Source: WHSW01 sp963759295
GTDB lineage: Bacteria > Actinomycetota > Thermoleophilia > Solirubrobacterales > 70-9
Reading direction: 5' to 3'
Length of the DNA stretch: 64,000 nt
Assembly (NCBI GenBank): GCA_963759295.1
Contig: CAVWYT010000016.1
Coordinates: 162,337-226,336, forward strand
The notes under the pieces were generated by a model. That model was not told where the DNA came from, made no database searches, and saw nothing but the letters and a program-made list of their open reading frames with translations. The position numbers were made by a program, and so were the translations under genes. Positions 50,938 through 63,012 of the stretch are shown piece after piece. Position 1 is the first letter of the stretch. The number at the start of each line of letters is the position of its first letter.

Positions 50938-52434
50938 ATGGGCTCGCCCCGGTTCCTCTACCTGCTCGTATTCGTCGTCGGCACGGCAAGCCTCGGCGCC
51001 GAGATCGCGGCGGCGCGGCTGATGGCGCCGTTCTTCGGGGCCTCGACGATCGTCTGGGCGAACACGATCGCGGTCGTCCTCGTCGCGCTCTCGGCCGGAT
51101 ACTGGCTCGGAGGGCGCCTCGCCGACCGCCACCCCGACCTCCGCAGCCTCTGCCTCGCGGTGCTCGCCTCCGCGGTCCTGCTCGCCGTCGTCCCCTTCGT
51201 CGCTCGCCCCTTCCTCGATTTGTCAGTCGACGCGCTCGACGAGATCGACGCGGGGGCGTTCGTCGGCTCGCTGTTCGGGGTCCTGGCGCTGGTTGCGGTG
51301 CCGATCATCCTGCTCGGCACCTGCTCGCCCTGGGCGATCCGGCTCGCGGTCCCCGACGTCGAGCACTCCGGGAGGATCGCCGGGCGGCTCTACGCGCTCT
51401 CGACCGCCGGCTCGCTATGCGGGACGATGCTCGCGGCGCTGGCGCTGATCCCGTTTGCCGGCACGCAGCGGACCTTCCTCGCCTTCGCGTTCGCGCTGGC
51501 GCTGGTCGCCGCGATCGGGCTCGGCTGGCGGTTCGCCGGCGTGCCGGCGCTGCTCGCGGTGGTGATCGCGCTCCCGGTCGGGACGGTGAAGGCCACCGAC
51601 GAGGGGCGGATCCTTTACGAGGGGGAGTCGCGCCAGCAGTACATCCGAGTCACCCAGCAGGAGGATGGTGACCGGGTCCTCGAGCTCAACGAGGGCCAGG
51701 CGGTGCACTCGATCCTCCCCGCGCGCGGGTACCTGACCGCCGACTACTGGGACAGCTTCCTGGTGCTGCCGTTCGCGGCGCGCGCCGAGCCGCCGCGACG
51801 GATCGCCATCCTCGGCAACGCTGCGGGCACGATCGCGCGCCAGTACGGGCACTTCTGGCCGCGAACGGAGGTCGACGCCGTCGAGCTCGACCCGAAGCTG
51901 ACCGAGCTCGGATACCGCTACTTCGACATGGGCTCGAACCCGGGCCTGACCGTGTTCGACGAGGACGCGCGGCCGTGGCTCCGCCGCTCGCAGGGTGGCT
52001 ACGACATGATCGTCGTCGACGCCTATCACCAGCCCTATATCCCGTTCTACATGGCGACGCGTGAGTTCTTCGAGCTGGCCCGCGACCGGCTCGCCCCGGG
52101 CGGGGTGGTGGTCGTCAACGTCGGCCATCCAGAGGGCAGCGACGACCTCGAGCGGGTCGTCGGGCGGACGATGGCGGCCGCGTTCCCGACCGTGCTTCGC
52201 GATCCCGCCGAGCAGACGAACACGCTGCTAGTCGGCAGTGAGGCACCCGCCTCCGGTGAGCGCCTCGACGCGGCCGCTCAGGCGCAGCTGCACGGCAACC
52301 TCGCCGAGCTGGGGCGATTCGACGCAGCCCGGCTCGCGCCGCGCCTGCCGGGCGGCGAGGTCTACACCGACGATCGCGCTCCGGTCGAGTGGTTGACCGA
52401 CAAGACGATCCTCGGCTACGCGGAGGAGAACTGA
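50938..52434 (+). CDS. Membrane-bound spermidine synthase-like protein
   Basis: 498 residues in two parts. Residues 1-215 have six or seven membrane helices (GAEIAAARLMAPFFGASTIVWANTIAVVLVALSAGYWLGGRLADR). The C-terminal half is a class I methyltransferase/spermidine synthase fold: RRIAILGNAAGTIARQYGHFWPRTEVDAVELDPKLTELGYRYF, DEDARPWL, YDMIVVDAYHQPYIPFYM. Fusions like this are common and usually not proven aminopropyltransferases. Follows ctaG by 7 nt. Confidence 0.85.
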   Translation: MGSPRFLYLLVFVVGTASLGAEIAAARLMAPFFGASTIVWANTIAVVLVALSAGYWLGGRLADRHPDLRSLCLAVLASAVLLAVVPFVARPFLDLSVDALDEIDAGAFVGSLFGVLALVAVPIILLGTCSPWAIRLAVPDVEHSGRIAGRLYALSTAGSLCGTMLAALALIPFAGTQRTFLAFAFALALVAAIGLGWRFAGVPALLAVVIALPVGTVKATDEGRILYEGESRQQYIRVTQQEDGDRVLELNEGQAVHSILPARGYLTADYWDSFLVLPFAARAEPPRRIAILGNAAGTIARQYGHFWPRTEVDAVELDPKLTELGYRYFDMGSNPGLTVFDEDARPWLRRSQGGYDMIVVDAYHQPYIPFYMATREFFELARDRLAPGGVVVVNVGHPEGSDDLERVVGRTMAAAFPTVLRDPAEQTNTLLVGSEAPASGERLDAAAQAQLHGNLAELGRFDAARLAPRLPGGEVYTDDRAPVEWLTDKTILGYAEEN

Positions 52435-52462
52435 GCGCGCAGCCGGCCGTTGCAACGGCGGC

Positions 52463-52597
52463 TCAGCGCCGTCGGCGATCGATCTCCTTGCCTCGCGCCC
52501 AACGCCACCAATAGACCGCGAGGTCGCCGAAGAAGGCGGCCAGACGGCCGACCGGGCCGGTGACGATCCAGGCGGCGAAGCGCTTGCCGGCGCTCAA
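52463..52597 (-). CDS. 44-residue basic membrane-associated microprotein
   Basis: From a TTG that overlaps the aldo-keto reductase stop (TTGA): SAGKRFAAWIVTGPVGRLAAFFGDLAVYWWRWARGKEIDRRRR. Amphipathic/hydrophobic middle with four aromatic residues and a basic tail, likely sitting on or in the membrane. Short but well formed, with normal codon use; translationally coupled to the reductase. No known family. Confidence 0.55.
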   Translation of the reverse strand: MSAGKRFAAWIVTGPVGRLAAFFGDLAVYWWRWARGKEIDRRRR

Positions 52598-53730
52598 GCG
52601 ACCGCGCCAACCCGGCGCAGATCGCGTTCCGGGTCGACGTCCCAGCGTCGCCCGAGCTCGACCAGCTCGTCGTTGAGCGGCCAGGCGTCGGCGCGCTCGG
52701 CGCCCTCGTGCTCGGGGCTCGCGCCCTTCAGCGACATGCAGCCCGTGTTGTCGCCGATCGCGCGGATCCGCGCCACCTGGTCGGGGTCGAGGCGCTGCTC
52801 GGGGAGCGCGGCGAGCTCGGCCCGCTTGTCCTCTACCGGGCGCGCGTCTGGGGCGGCCTCCTGGATCAGCGTCGGCACGACGCTGGCGACGGCCGGGTGG
52901 GCGAGGTTCCACTGACAGGCAAGCTGGATCGGGGTCAGCCCGGCGCGGTCGCCGATCGGGCGCATCCGGTCGAGTCGCTCGCGCCCGGCCTCCACCCAGC
53001 CCGCCGGGCGGAAGCTGCGGTGGTCACCGTCGGCGAACCGGTGCCCGGGGCGGACGTCGTCCCAGAAGACGCCGCCGTAGTCGACGACCCGGGTGATCAC
53101 CTCGACCCCCGCGGCCGCGGCCGCGTCGAGACAGAGCTCGCCCGGCCAGGGTTCGAGCGGGTTGAGGATCACCATCGCCGAGTCGATCCGATCGCCGAAG
53201 TGCTCGAAGCAGGCGATCAGGTCGAGGGTGAAGCCGTTCGCCGGCCCGGGCGCGACGCCGATCAGATTCGTGAGCCCCGCCTCCCTGAGCGCCTCCATCC
53301 CATTCCAGACGGCCTCGGAGCTGTAGCCGAGCCGGTCGGGGTTGTGGAGCAGCAGAAGGTCGAAGCTCGAGGCGCCGATCCGCTCCAGGCTCGCCTCGGC
53401 CGCACGGCGCAGGTAGGCGGCATACTGCTCGGGGCCGCGCAGGGAGGGGTCGGTGAACCTGGGGAAGCCCTTGGCGCCCTGGCGCTCGCCCTCGTAGAAG
53501 TCGTGACCGACCGCGCCGATCAGGCAATAGGCGCCGCGGTCCGTCCCATCGAGCGCTCGCCCGAGCAGCGCGTCGGCCTCGCCGGCGCCGTAGACGTCGG
53601 CGGTGATCACGGTGTCGATGCCACCGCCCGGCCGCAATAGCGAGGCCAGCCTGTCCTCTTCGATCGCCTCCCCGAAGCGCATGAAGCGCCCGCCGCTCCA
53701 GGTTCCGATCGCGGTCCGGCCGGGATCCAT
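52594..53730 (-). CDS. Aldo-keto reductase family protein
   Basis: 378 residues. AKR features in order: GIDTVITADVYGAGEADALLGRAL (Asp/Tyr of the tetrad), FDLLLLHNPDRLGYS (His region), LTNLIGVAPGPANGFTL, AMVILNPLEP, and the NADPH segment QLACQWNLAHPAVASVVPTLIQEA. The barrel is followed by a longer acidic C-terminal part than in typical AKRs. Substrate unknown; likely a cytoplasmic NADPH-dependent carbonyl reductase. Confidence 0.85.
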   Translation of the reverse strand: MDPGRTAIGTWSGGRFMRFGEAIEEDRLASLLRPGGGIDTVITADVYGAGEADALLGRALDGTDRGAYCLIGAVGHDFYEGERQGAKGFPRFTDPSLRGPEQYAAYLRRAAEASLERIGASSFDLLLLHNPDRLGYSSEAVWNGMEALREAGLTNLIGVAPGPANGFTLDLIACFEHFGDRIDSAMVILNPLEPWPGELCLDAAAAAGVEVITRVVDYGGVFWDDVRPGHRFADGDHRSFRPAGWVEAGRERLDRMRPIGDRAGLTPIQLACQWNLAHPAVASVVPTLIQEAAPDARPVEDKRAELAALPEQRLDPDQVARIRAIGDNTGCMSLKGASPEHEGAERADAWPLNDELVELGRRWDVDPERDLRRVGAVA

Positions 53731-53789
53731 CGAGTCGCAACGGTAGCGGCCGCCGGACAGCGCCGAGCGGTCACTAAGGTTGGGCGTCG

Positions 53790-55199
53790 ATGAGGACGAC
53801 CGTCACCGAGCTTCCCAACTCGCGGGTCAAGATCGACGTCGCCGTCGAGGCCGACGCGCTCGCCAAGCGCGTCGACCGCGCCGCCAAGAGCCTCGCCGGG
53901 GACCTGAAGATGCCCGGCTTTCGCAAGGGCAAGGTGCCGCCGCAGCTGGTGATCCAACGGGTCGGCCGCGGCGCGGTCGTCGAGCAGGCGCTCCGCGATG
54001 CGCTCCCGGAGTGGTATGAGCGGGCGCTGCTTGACGCTCACGTCAACCCGATCGGCGATCCAAAGCTCGACGTCGGCGAGCTGCCGGCTGAGGGCGAGCC
54101 GCTCGCGTTCACGATCGAGGTCGGCGTCCTGCCGAAGGTCGAGCTCGGCGAGTACGCCGGGCTCGAGGTCGGTAGGGAAGAGACCGAGGTCCCCGGGGAC
54201 GCGGTCGAGGCCGAGCTCGATCGCCTGCGCGACGGGTTCGCCAGCCTGTCGCCGGTCGAGCGCGCCGCGGCGCCGGGCGACGCCGTCGTGATCGACTTCT
54301 CGGGGACGATCGACGGCGATCCGTTCGAGGGCTCGGAGTCGCGCGACTTCGTGATCGAGATCGGCGGCGAGGGGCTGTTGCCCGAGTTCGAGGCGGCGCT
54401 CACCGGCGCCGCCGCGGGCGACGCGCGCACCGTCGAGGTCACCTTTCCAGACGACCACCGCCCCGAGGAGCTCGCCGGGCGGACGGCGAGCTTCGCGGTG
54501 ACCGTCAAGGAGGTGCGCGAGAAGGCGCTCCCCGAGCTCGACGACGAGTTCGCCTCCGAGGCGTCGGAGTTCGAGACCGTAGGCGAGCTGCGCGAGGAGA
54601 TCCGCTCGCGGCTCGCCGAGGGCCTCGAGCGCCGCGCCGAGGCCGAGTTCCGGGAGGCCGCGGTCGACGCCGCCGCGGCGAACGCGCAGCTCGAGATCCC
54701 GCAGGACCTCATCCACGCCCGCGCCCACGAGATCTGGGAGCGAATCGAGCAGCAGCTCACCGCGCGCGGGATCGACCCCCAGGCCTACGCCCAGATGCAG
54801 GGCAAGGACCGCCACGACCTGATCAACGACGCCGAGGAGGACGCCGAGCGGGCCCTGCGGCGCGAGGCTGTGCTCGCCGCGGTGGCCGAGGCCGAGGACA
54901 TCGAGCCCACCGACGACGACCTGCTCGAGGCGATCGGCCCGGGAGAGGGCAAGAACGCTCCCGAGAAGCTGCTCGCTCGCCTGCGCGAGACCGGGCGCGA
55001 CGCGCTCCTGCGCGACGAGATCCGGATGCGCAAGGCGGCGGAGATGATCGCGGAGGCGGCGACGCCGATCCCAATGGAGCGAGCAGCCGCCCGCGAGCAG
55101 ATCTGGACCCCCGACAAGGCCGAGACCGAGGCAGCCGTCGAAGGCGCGACCGCGCCGGCCGGTGAGCGACCCGGCGGGTTGTGGACGCCCGGTAGCTGA
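53790..55199 (+). CDS. tig: Trigger factor
   Basis: 469-residue ribosome-bound chaperone. N-terminal ribosome-binding domain with LKMPGFRKGKVPPQLV (GFRxGKxP signature), the FKBP-type PPIase domain (GDAVVIDFSGTIDGDPFEGSESRDFVIEIGGEGLLPEFEAALTGA), and the long helical C-terminal domain. Starts the tig-clpP-clpX block that pairs folding with proteolysis of nascent chains. Confidence 0.95.
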   Translation: MRTTVTELPNSRVKIDVAVEADALAKRVDRAAKSLAGDLKMPGFRKGKVPPQLVIQRVGRGAVVEQALRDALPEWYERALLDAHVNPIGDPKLDVGELPAEGEPLAFTIEVGVLPKVELGEYAGLEVGREETEVPGDAVEAELDRLRDGFASLSPVERAAAPGDAVVIDFSGTIDGDPFEGSESRDFVIEIGGEGLLPEFEAALTGAAAGDARTVEVTFPDDHRPEELAGRTASFAVTVKEVREKALPELDDEFASEASEFETVGELREEIRSRLAEGLERRAEAEFREAAVDAAAANAQLEIPQDLIHARAHEIWERIEQQLTARGIDPQAYAQMQGKDRHDLINDAEEDAERALRREAVLAAVAEAEDIEPTDDDLLEAIGPGEGKNAPEKLLARLRETGRDALLRDEIRMRKAAEMIAEAATPIPMERAAAREQIWTPDKAETEAAVEGATAPAGERPGGLWTPGS

Positions 55200-55254
55200 G
55201 GCTCGAGCGGGACGCCGCCGGAGCGCCGCAGGGCTTCTATACACTCACGCGTCC

Positions 55255-55839
55255 ATGAGCCCCCTGGTTCCGATGGTGGTCGAGCAGACGTCGCGCGGCG
55301 AGCGCGCCTTCGACATCTACTCGCGCCTGCTCAACGAGCGGATCATCTTCCTCGGCACCCCGGTGACCGAGGACATCGCCAATCTGATCGTCGCCCAGCT
55401 CATCCATCTGGAGTCCGAGGATCCGGACAAGGACGTGTCGATCTACATCAACTCGCCGGGCGGCTCGGTCTACGCGGGCCTGGCGATCTACGACACGATG
55501 CAATACATCAAGCCCGACGTGCAGACGATCTGCGTCGGCGTCGCGATGAGCATGGGCGCTCTGCTGCTCGCAGGCGGGGCGCACGGCAAGCGGATGGCGA
55601 CCCCGAACTCGAAGATCCTCATCCACCAGGTCTCGGCCGGCTTCCAGGGCCAGGCCACCGACATCGAGATCCATGCCAAGGAGATCATCGACGTCCGCCG
55701 GCGACTCGACGAGATCATCGCCAAGCACACCGGCCAGCCTTTCGACAAGGTCACCAAGGACACCGAGCGCGACTACTTCATGTCCGCGGAGGAGGCGGTC
55801 GAGTACTCGATCGTCGATCGCGTGATCGAGCACCACTAG
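55255..55839 (+). CDS. clpP: ATP-dependent Clp protease proteolytic subunit
   Basis: 194 residues. Catalytic Ser99 in GVAMSMGA, His124 in LIHQ, Asp173 in ERDYFMSAEEA; VSIYINSPGGSVYAGLAIYDTMQ is the hallmark. Fourteen subunits form the peptidase chamber fed by ClpX. ATG 55255 gives the canonical MSPLVPMVVEQTSRGERAFDIYSRLL start. Confidence 0.97.
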   Translation: MSPLVPMVVEQTSRGERAFDIYSRLLNERIIFLGTPVTEDIANLIVAQLIHLESEDPDKDVSIYINSPGGSVYAGLAIYDTMQYIKPDVQTICVGVAMSMGALLLAGGAHGKRMATPNSKILIHQVSAGFQGQATDIEIHAKEIIDVRRRLDEIIAKHTGQPFDKVTKDTERDYFMSAEEAVEYSIVDRVIEHH

Positions 55840-56035
55840 CGCGGGCCGGCGCCGATGCGCCCTGGCCTGCCCGGTCAGCCGAGTCGGCGATCGAAAGCAG
55901 GCGTGCAAGCCCGCGGCCGCGTGCAGGGACGCTGGATGGAGTCGCGTAACAGACGACGTCGAGCCGAGGCCGGCGGTGTCGTAACCTGACATTCGCGGCG
56001 CGGCACAAGTGTGAACGCCGAAGGGAGACTCCGCT

Positions 56036-57331
<1,296 letters not shown>

Positions 57332-57444
57332 AACCGTTCTCGTCGCACCGCGGCGCGATCGCCGCGTCCGGGGCTCGAGCCGCTCGCCGGGCTCGCCGGC
57401 TGGCTCTTAAGCGCTCGCCGATCGCCAATACACTCGCCGCTTCC

Positions 57445-60024
57445 ATGGACGATTCGCTGCGCGAGAGGCTCGAGGCGACGACCCGCTGGGACCCCGCCGG
57501 GGTCGAGGGCCGGGTGTTCAACGCCTGGTACGAGAGCGGCGCCTTCGATCCGCCCGTCGAGGGCACTCCCGAGGAGAACTTCTCGATCGCGATCCCGCCG
57601 CCGAACGTGACCGGCGAGCTGCACATGGGGCATGCCCTGAACGGCTCGGTGCAGGACGCGCTGATTCGCCTCAACCGGATGCGCGGTCGGAACACGCTTT
57701 GGGTGCTCGGCACCGACCACGCGGGGATCGGCGTCCAGGCGAAGGTCGAGCAGATGCTTCGCGAGCAGGGCACGAGCCGCGCGGGAGCTCGGCCGCGAGC
57801 GCTTCCTGGAGCGGGTTTGGGAGTGGCGCGAGCGCTACGGGGGCCAGATCGTCGAGCAGTTCAAGCGCCTCGGCGCCTCCTGCGACTACGAGCGAGAGCG
57901 GTTCACCCTCGATGAAGGCTACGTGCGGGCCGTGCACAGGGTGTTCGTAACCCTCTTCGACAAGGGCCACATCTACCGCGACAACTACATCGTCAATTGG
58001 GACCCTGGGACGCAGTCGGCGATCTCCGACCTCGAGGTCGAGAACCGCGAGGTCGCCGATCGCCTCTACTCGATCGACTATCCGATCGAGGGCAGCGACG
58101 AGGTGCTGACGGTGGCCACCGTGCGCCCGGAGACGATGCTCGCCGACACCGCGGTCGCCGTCAACCCCGGCGACCAGCGCTACCGGCGCCTGGTCGGCGG
58201 CCACGTGATCCTGCCGCTCGTCGGCCGGCGCCTGCCGGTGATCGCCGACGATCACGTCGATCCGGAATTCGGAACCGGGGCGTTGAAGATCACCCCCGGC
58301 CATGACCCGAACGACTTCGAGATCGGCCGCGCGCACGGGCTCGAGGAGGTCGTCGTCATCGGTGAGGACGGCCGCATGACCGGGGCGGCGGGCGAGCGCT
58401 TCGCCGGGCTCGGACCGGCGGAGGCCGGCGAGGCGGTCGTCGAGGCGCTGCGCGCGCAGGGGTTGCTGCGGGCGGAGGAAGAGTACTTGCACTCGGTGCC
58501 CTACTCGCATCGCTCGGGCGAGCGGATCGAGCCGCTGATCTCGCTGCAGTGGTTCTGCCGCATGGACGAGCTCGCGGCGCCGGCGATCGAGGTCGTCGAA
58601 ACCGATCGGGTCCGGATCACCCCTGAGCAGCACAAGCGCGTCTACCTCGACTGGATGCGCAACATCCGCCCGTGGTGCATCTCGCGCCAACTCTGGTGGG
58701 GCCACCGGCTGCCGGTCTGGTACGGCCCCGGCGGCGAGCAGGTCGTCGCCGAGACCGAGGATCGCGCCCGGCGCGCGGCGCGCGAGCGGGGCATCGACCC
58801 CGAGGCGCTGCGGCAGGAGGAGGACGTCCTCGACACCTGGTTCAGCTCGGCGCTGTGGCCGTTCGCGACGCTCGGCTGGCCGGACGACGACGCCCCGCTG
58901 CTGCGGGCGTTCTACCCGACCGACGTCCTGGTCACCGCCCGCGACATCCTCTTCTTGTGGGTCGCGCGGATGGTGATGATGGGGATCGAATTCGTCGACG
59001 ACGTCCCCTTCGACGAGGTCTACATCACCTCGATCATCCAGGCGCCGGACGGGAGGAGGATGTCGAAATCGCTCGGCACCGGTATCGACCCGCTCGACGA
59101 GATCGAGATCCACGGCGCCGACGCGCTTCGCTTCGGGCTCTTGGCGATGTCCTCGACCCAGGACGTGCGCTATTCGGCGGCGAAGGTCCAGCAGGGCCGC
59201 GACCTGGCGAACAAGATGTGGAACGCCTCGCGGCTGATCCTGCTCGGAGTCGATGACGGCGCCGCTGCCGAACCGAGGCCGTCGACGGTCGAGGACAGAT
59301 GGATCCTCTCGCGCCTTCAGCGCGCGATCGAGGAGGTGACGCGGAGCTACGAGGACTACGACTTCGCCCGCGCCGCGCTCGGGTTCTACTCGTTCTTCTG
59401 GTCGGAGCTCTGCGACTGGTATCTGGAGATCGTCAAGCGGCGCCTCTACGACCGCGATCAGGAGGTCGCCGCGAACCTCCTGTTCGTCCTCAAGGAGGTG
59501 CTCGCGCTCGCCCACCCGATGATGCCCTTCGTGACCGAGGAGATCTGGCGCTACCTGCCGGGTTCCGCCAGCCTGCTCGCAACCTCGACCTTTCCTCGAG
59601 CCCGAGCCGACCTGACTGATACTCAGGCTGAAGCTGAGCTTGAGAGCTTGATCGGGCTCACGCAGGCGCTGCGGCGCTGGCGCGACCTGGTGGGCGCGCC
59701 CGCCGGCAGCGTGCTGCCGGCGAGGGCGCTCGGGGGCGAGCCGCACGAGCTCGTCGGCCGGCTCGCGCGGCTGAGCTTCGACGATCCCGTTGGCGAGCCG
59801 TTGGCGACGATCGGATCGGTCGAGATCCTCGCCGCCGAGGAGATCGACGCCGAGCAGGTCCGGCGCCGCGTCGAGGCCGAACGCGAGCGTCTGCGCGGCG
59901 AGATCGAGCGCGGCGAGCGCAGCTCGCCAACCAGGGGTTCGTCGCCAAGGCCCCTCCCGAGGTCGTCGACGAGGAGCGCGGCAAGCTCGAGCGCTACCGG
60001 CGCGAGCTCGACGAGCTGGGATAG
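57445..60024 (+). CDS. valS: Valyl-tRNA synthetase (two frameshifts)
   Basis: About 860 residues. Class I motifs: PPPNVTGELHMGHAL (HIGH) and GRRMSKSLG (KMSKS), with the editing domain in between (VATVRPETMLADTAVAVNP) and WCISRQLWWGHRLPVWYGP. Frameshifts near 57785 (after REQGTSR) and near 59925 (before NQGFVAKAPPEVVDEERGKLERYRRELDELG) split it, the latter in the C-terminal coiled coil. An essential single-copy gene would not be broken twice, which argues for sequencing indels. Confidence 0.93.
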
Positions 60025-60030
60025 CGGCGC

Positions 60031-61270
60031 TGGCCTGGACCGCGCAAGAGGCCGAGGCGTACCTCGCCTCGCTGCAGCCGCTGGGAATGCGGTTCGGCCT
60101 CGACCGCATCCGCCGCCTCGTCTCGGCGCTCGGGATGCCCCAGCATCGGTTCGCGTCGATTCACGTCGTCGGCACCAACGGCAAGTCCTCGGTCACCGAG
60201 ATGACGGCCGCGGTGCTCGAGGCGCACGGGATCCGCGCCGGCGCCTACGTCTCCCCGCACGAGGAGCGCTGGGCGGAGCGGATCCAGATCGGCGGCGCCG
60301 AGGTCGAGCCGGATGCGTTCGGCGCCTCGGTGCAGCGGGTCGCCGAAGCGGTCGAGGTCGTGAACCGCTCGCTCGAGGCGGAGGAGTCGGTGACCCAGTT
60401 CGAGGCCGACACCGCGACCGCCTTCGTTGCGCTCGCCTCGGCCGGGGTCGAGACGGCGGTGATCGAGGCCGGCCTCGGCGGCAGGCTCGACGCCACCAAC
60501 GTCCTGCCCTCGCGGGTCACGGCCCTGACCTCGATCGGGCTCGAGCGCGCCCAGTGGCTGGGCGACACCGAGCCCGAGATCGCGACCGAGAAACTCGCGG
60601 TTCTGCGCGACCACACGACGCTCGTGCTCGGGCGAGGTCTCGGCCGAGGTCGAGGCTCTCGCCCGGCGCACGGCGCGCGGGCACAGCGCCCGCCTGGTGA
60701 CCGTCCGGGACCTGTCGCCGGCCGTCGAGCTGCGACCCCGGCGCCGTACCTGCAGCGCAACTTCGCGGTCGCCCTCGCGGCGGCGGACGCCATGCTCGGC
60801 GGGCTCGAGGATCGAGGGGGTGCGCGACGTCGCCGCCGGCCTCGACCTGCACGGCGGCATGGAGCTCGTCGGGGCGACCCGACGACGGTCCTCGACGCCG
60901 CGCGCAACCGGCGGGCGCGCGGCGCTTGCCGAGGCGCTACCCGCCATAGCAGCCGGACGGCCGTGGACGCTGCCTCGCGGTGCTCGCCGACAAGGACGTG
61001 GCCAGGGTCGTCGGCGCCCTGGCGCCGGTGCTCGGCGGCTGGTGGCGACCGAGATCCCGGCAGCGGGCTGGCGAGCGCGGTAGGCCCGGGGCCGAACGCT
61101 CGACGCGGGTACCCTCGCCCGGGCGGCGCGCCGGGCGGGGTGGGCCGGGTGGAGCAGGTCGACGATCCCGCCCCGAGCATGGCTCGGGCGCGTGCGCTGG
61201 CCGACTCTCCGGGCGGCGTGCTGCTCGTCACCGGCTCGCACTACTGCTGTGCTACGCGCAAGGCTCAGAC
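60031..61270 (+). CDS. folC: Folylpolyglutamate synthase/dihydrofolate synthase (several frameshifts)
   Basis: Mur-ligase-like enzyme adding glutamate to folates. Readable blocks: AEAYLASLQPLGMRFGLDRIRRLVSALGMPQHRFASIHVVGTNGKSSV (ATP site GTNGKSS), EAGLGGRLDATNVLPSRVTALTSIGLERAQWLGDTEPEIATEK. After several shifts between 60640 and 61250 come YLQRNFAVALAAADAMLGGL, VRDVAAGLDLHGGMELVG, LAEALPAIAAGRP and LLVTGSHY. No good start codon exists just after the valS stop; CTG at 60031 is a guess. The 3' end is approximate. Confidence 0.8.
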
Positions 61271-61325
61271 GACCTCGACGTTTCCCGTCCCAGACGGCGC
61301 GTCCGCCTCGTCGCCGCGGCGACGC

Positions 61326-62013
61326 TCAGCGGCGCCCGAGGCGGCGGCGGAACTCGCGCGCGGCGCGCTTCGGCCCGTCGGATGGTCGTTGGTCCAACCT
61401 CGAGGTCCTCGAAATACGGGTCGTCGTCGGCCATCGAGTGACCGATCGCCTCCGCGGTCGGGATCGAGTGGCGGTGCTCGAGCCAGCGCGCGAGCGCGAG
61501 CGCCGCGCGGATCTGCGGGCAGCGGTCGAGGATCTGCTGGTCGGCCCGAGTGCGGCCGGTTCCGGTCTCCTGGACCATCTCGATCCCAATCGCGACGTGG
61601 TTCAGGCCGTCGCGTGACGGCAGCGGATCCGGGCGGGACAGCTCGTAGAGCGGTCCCCTGCTGGCCGCCGCGTAGTGTGAGCAGACGCCCGGGCGCTCGC
61701 CCCGGTTGGAGGCGTTGGAGTCGAAGCTGCTCCACACGAACCGGTAGCTGCCGGTTGCCGTGAAATGCAGGACGATCACCTTCGGATCCGTCAGCCGCCA
61801 CTCGCGATCTCCGTAGTGGCGCTCGGAGTAGGCGGCCATCTGACGGCGTCGCCGGTCGCCATAGCCGACATGGTCATCGCGAATCGTGGGCTTGGCGAGT
61901 CGCGACGCCGGCCCGCCGGCGCCTCCGATCGGCATCGCGGACGCCGCGGAGGCGGCCACCGCGAGCGCCGCCGCGCTGGTCGATAGCGCCCACGAGGCGC
62001 CCCGGTAGCGCAC
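61326..62013 (-). CDS. N-acetylmuramoyl-L-alanine amidase (frameshifted near the end)
   Basis: From a GTG at 62013 with a signal peptide (SWALSTSAAALAVAASAASA). The amidase_2/PGRP core: VIVLHFTATGSYRFVWSSFDSN, VCSHYAAASRGPLYEL, LNHVAIGIEMVQETG and IGHSMADDDPYFEDLE. The zinc His residues in LHFTA, NHVAIGIE and GHS are all there. Two small shifts near 61400 hide the ending GWTNDHPDGPKRAAREFRRRLGRR with stop at 61326. Extracellular; cleaves the bond between muramic acid and the stem peptide. Confidence 0.82.
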
Positions 62014-62078
62014 CGCAGATCGTTTCCGACTACCTTCTGTCTGGATTGGACCGAGGCGCACGCTCAGAGCTTCTCCAC

Positions 62079-62165
62079 ATGATGGGCCTTGTCGCCGCGG
62101 TGGTCGCGATCGTGATCCTCGTCTTCTTCGGACTGGGATATCTGTTCGGGCGCCTCTTCCTCTAA
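62079..62165 (+). CDS. 28-residue single-helix membrane microprotein
   Basis: MMGLVAAVVAIVILVFFGLGYLFGRLFL, all one hydrophobic helix ending in TAA. The region is open, correctly framed and followed 28 nt later by another membrane-protein gene. Divergent from the amidase. No ribosome site is obvious, which lowers confidence. Confidence 0.45.
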   Translation: MMGLVAAVVAIVILVFFGLGYLFGRLFL

Positions 62166-62193
62166 GCCAGGCCATCTAGACTGCCCAACCCTG

Positions 62194-62860
62194 ATGCCCG
62201 CCGGCCTCTTCGGAATCACAAACGACGCCCTCAACCTGGTCGTCAACCTGCTGATCCTATTCCTGGTCGTGCTCTGGCTCGCGCTGGTTGCGTGGACCTA
62301 CCTCGACGCCCGGCGGCGGATCGAGGACCCGGTGTTGGTCGCCTGCGCGACCGCCGCCTCGCTGTTTCCGTTCCTGGGCACGATCGTCTACTCGATCCTA
62401 CGGCCGCCCGGAGTTCCTCGCCGATCTGCCACGAGCGCGAGCTCGAGGTGCGGGCCTCCGAACTGCGAGTCCGGCAGCTCGAGGAGGCCTCGTGCCCGAA
62501 CTGCGAGCATCCGGTCGAGCGCAGCTTCCTGCGCTGCCCGAACTGCCGAGCCCGGATCAAGGACCCTTGCGAGTCGTGCGGCAAGCCGATCGACCCCCGC
62601 TGGTCGATCTGCCCGTACTGTGAGACGCCGACCCGTCGGGCCGCGGCTGAGCGCCGGCCGGCGCCGAAACGCCGCACCAAGGCGCCCTCCCCGGCGCCGC
62701 CCAGCCGAAGCCCTCGCGCTCGGTGGCGGCCCGGAGCGAGGCGCGGGGCGCGCGCGGGCGCGCGGACGAGGAGGCGAAGCCCTCGCGCGCGGCGCGAGCG
62801 GCCCCCTCCGAGCCGCCTCCCTCCCCGCGGGAGCGCTCGGCGCCGCAGATCGGACGGTGA
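62194..62860 (+). CDS. Membrane protein with double zinc ribbon (two frameshifts)
   Basis: Two N-terminal membrane helices (ALNLVVNLLILFLVVLWLALVAWTYLDARR; VLVACATAASLFPFLGTIVYSIL). A shift near 62410 leads to ERELEVRASELRVRQLEEASCPNCEHPVERSFLRCPNCRARIKDPCESCGKPIDPRWSICPYCE, four CxxC knuckles making two zinc ribbons. Another near 62700 leads to a disordered, Arg/Pro/Ala-rich tail ending at 62858-62860. Such proteins are common in Thermoleophilia but unassigned in function. Confidence 0.75.
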
Positions 62861-63012
62861 CGATCAGGCGGAGCCAACCCGCAGGCCGGCCCCTGCGCGC
62901 TCTCAAGGACCGGCGCGCTCCAAGCAAGCCGCCCGCGACCCCGTCCGCCGAACCGCAGCGGCGAGTCGCGGCGGGGCCCCGGCCGGTCGGCGATCCTCTA
63001 GGCCGCCGCGGG

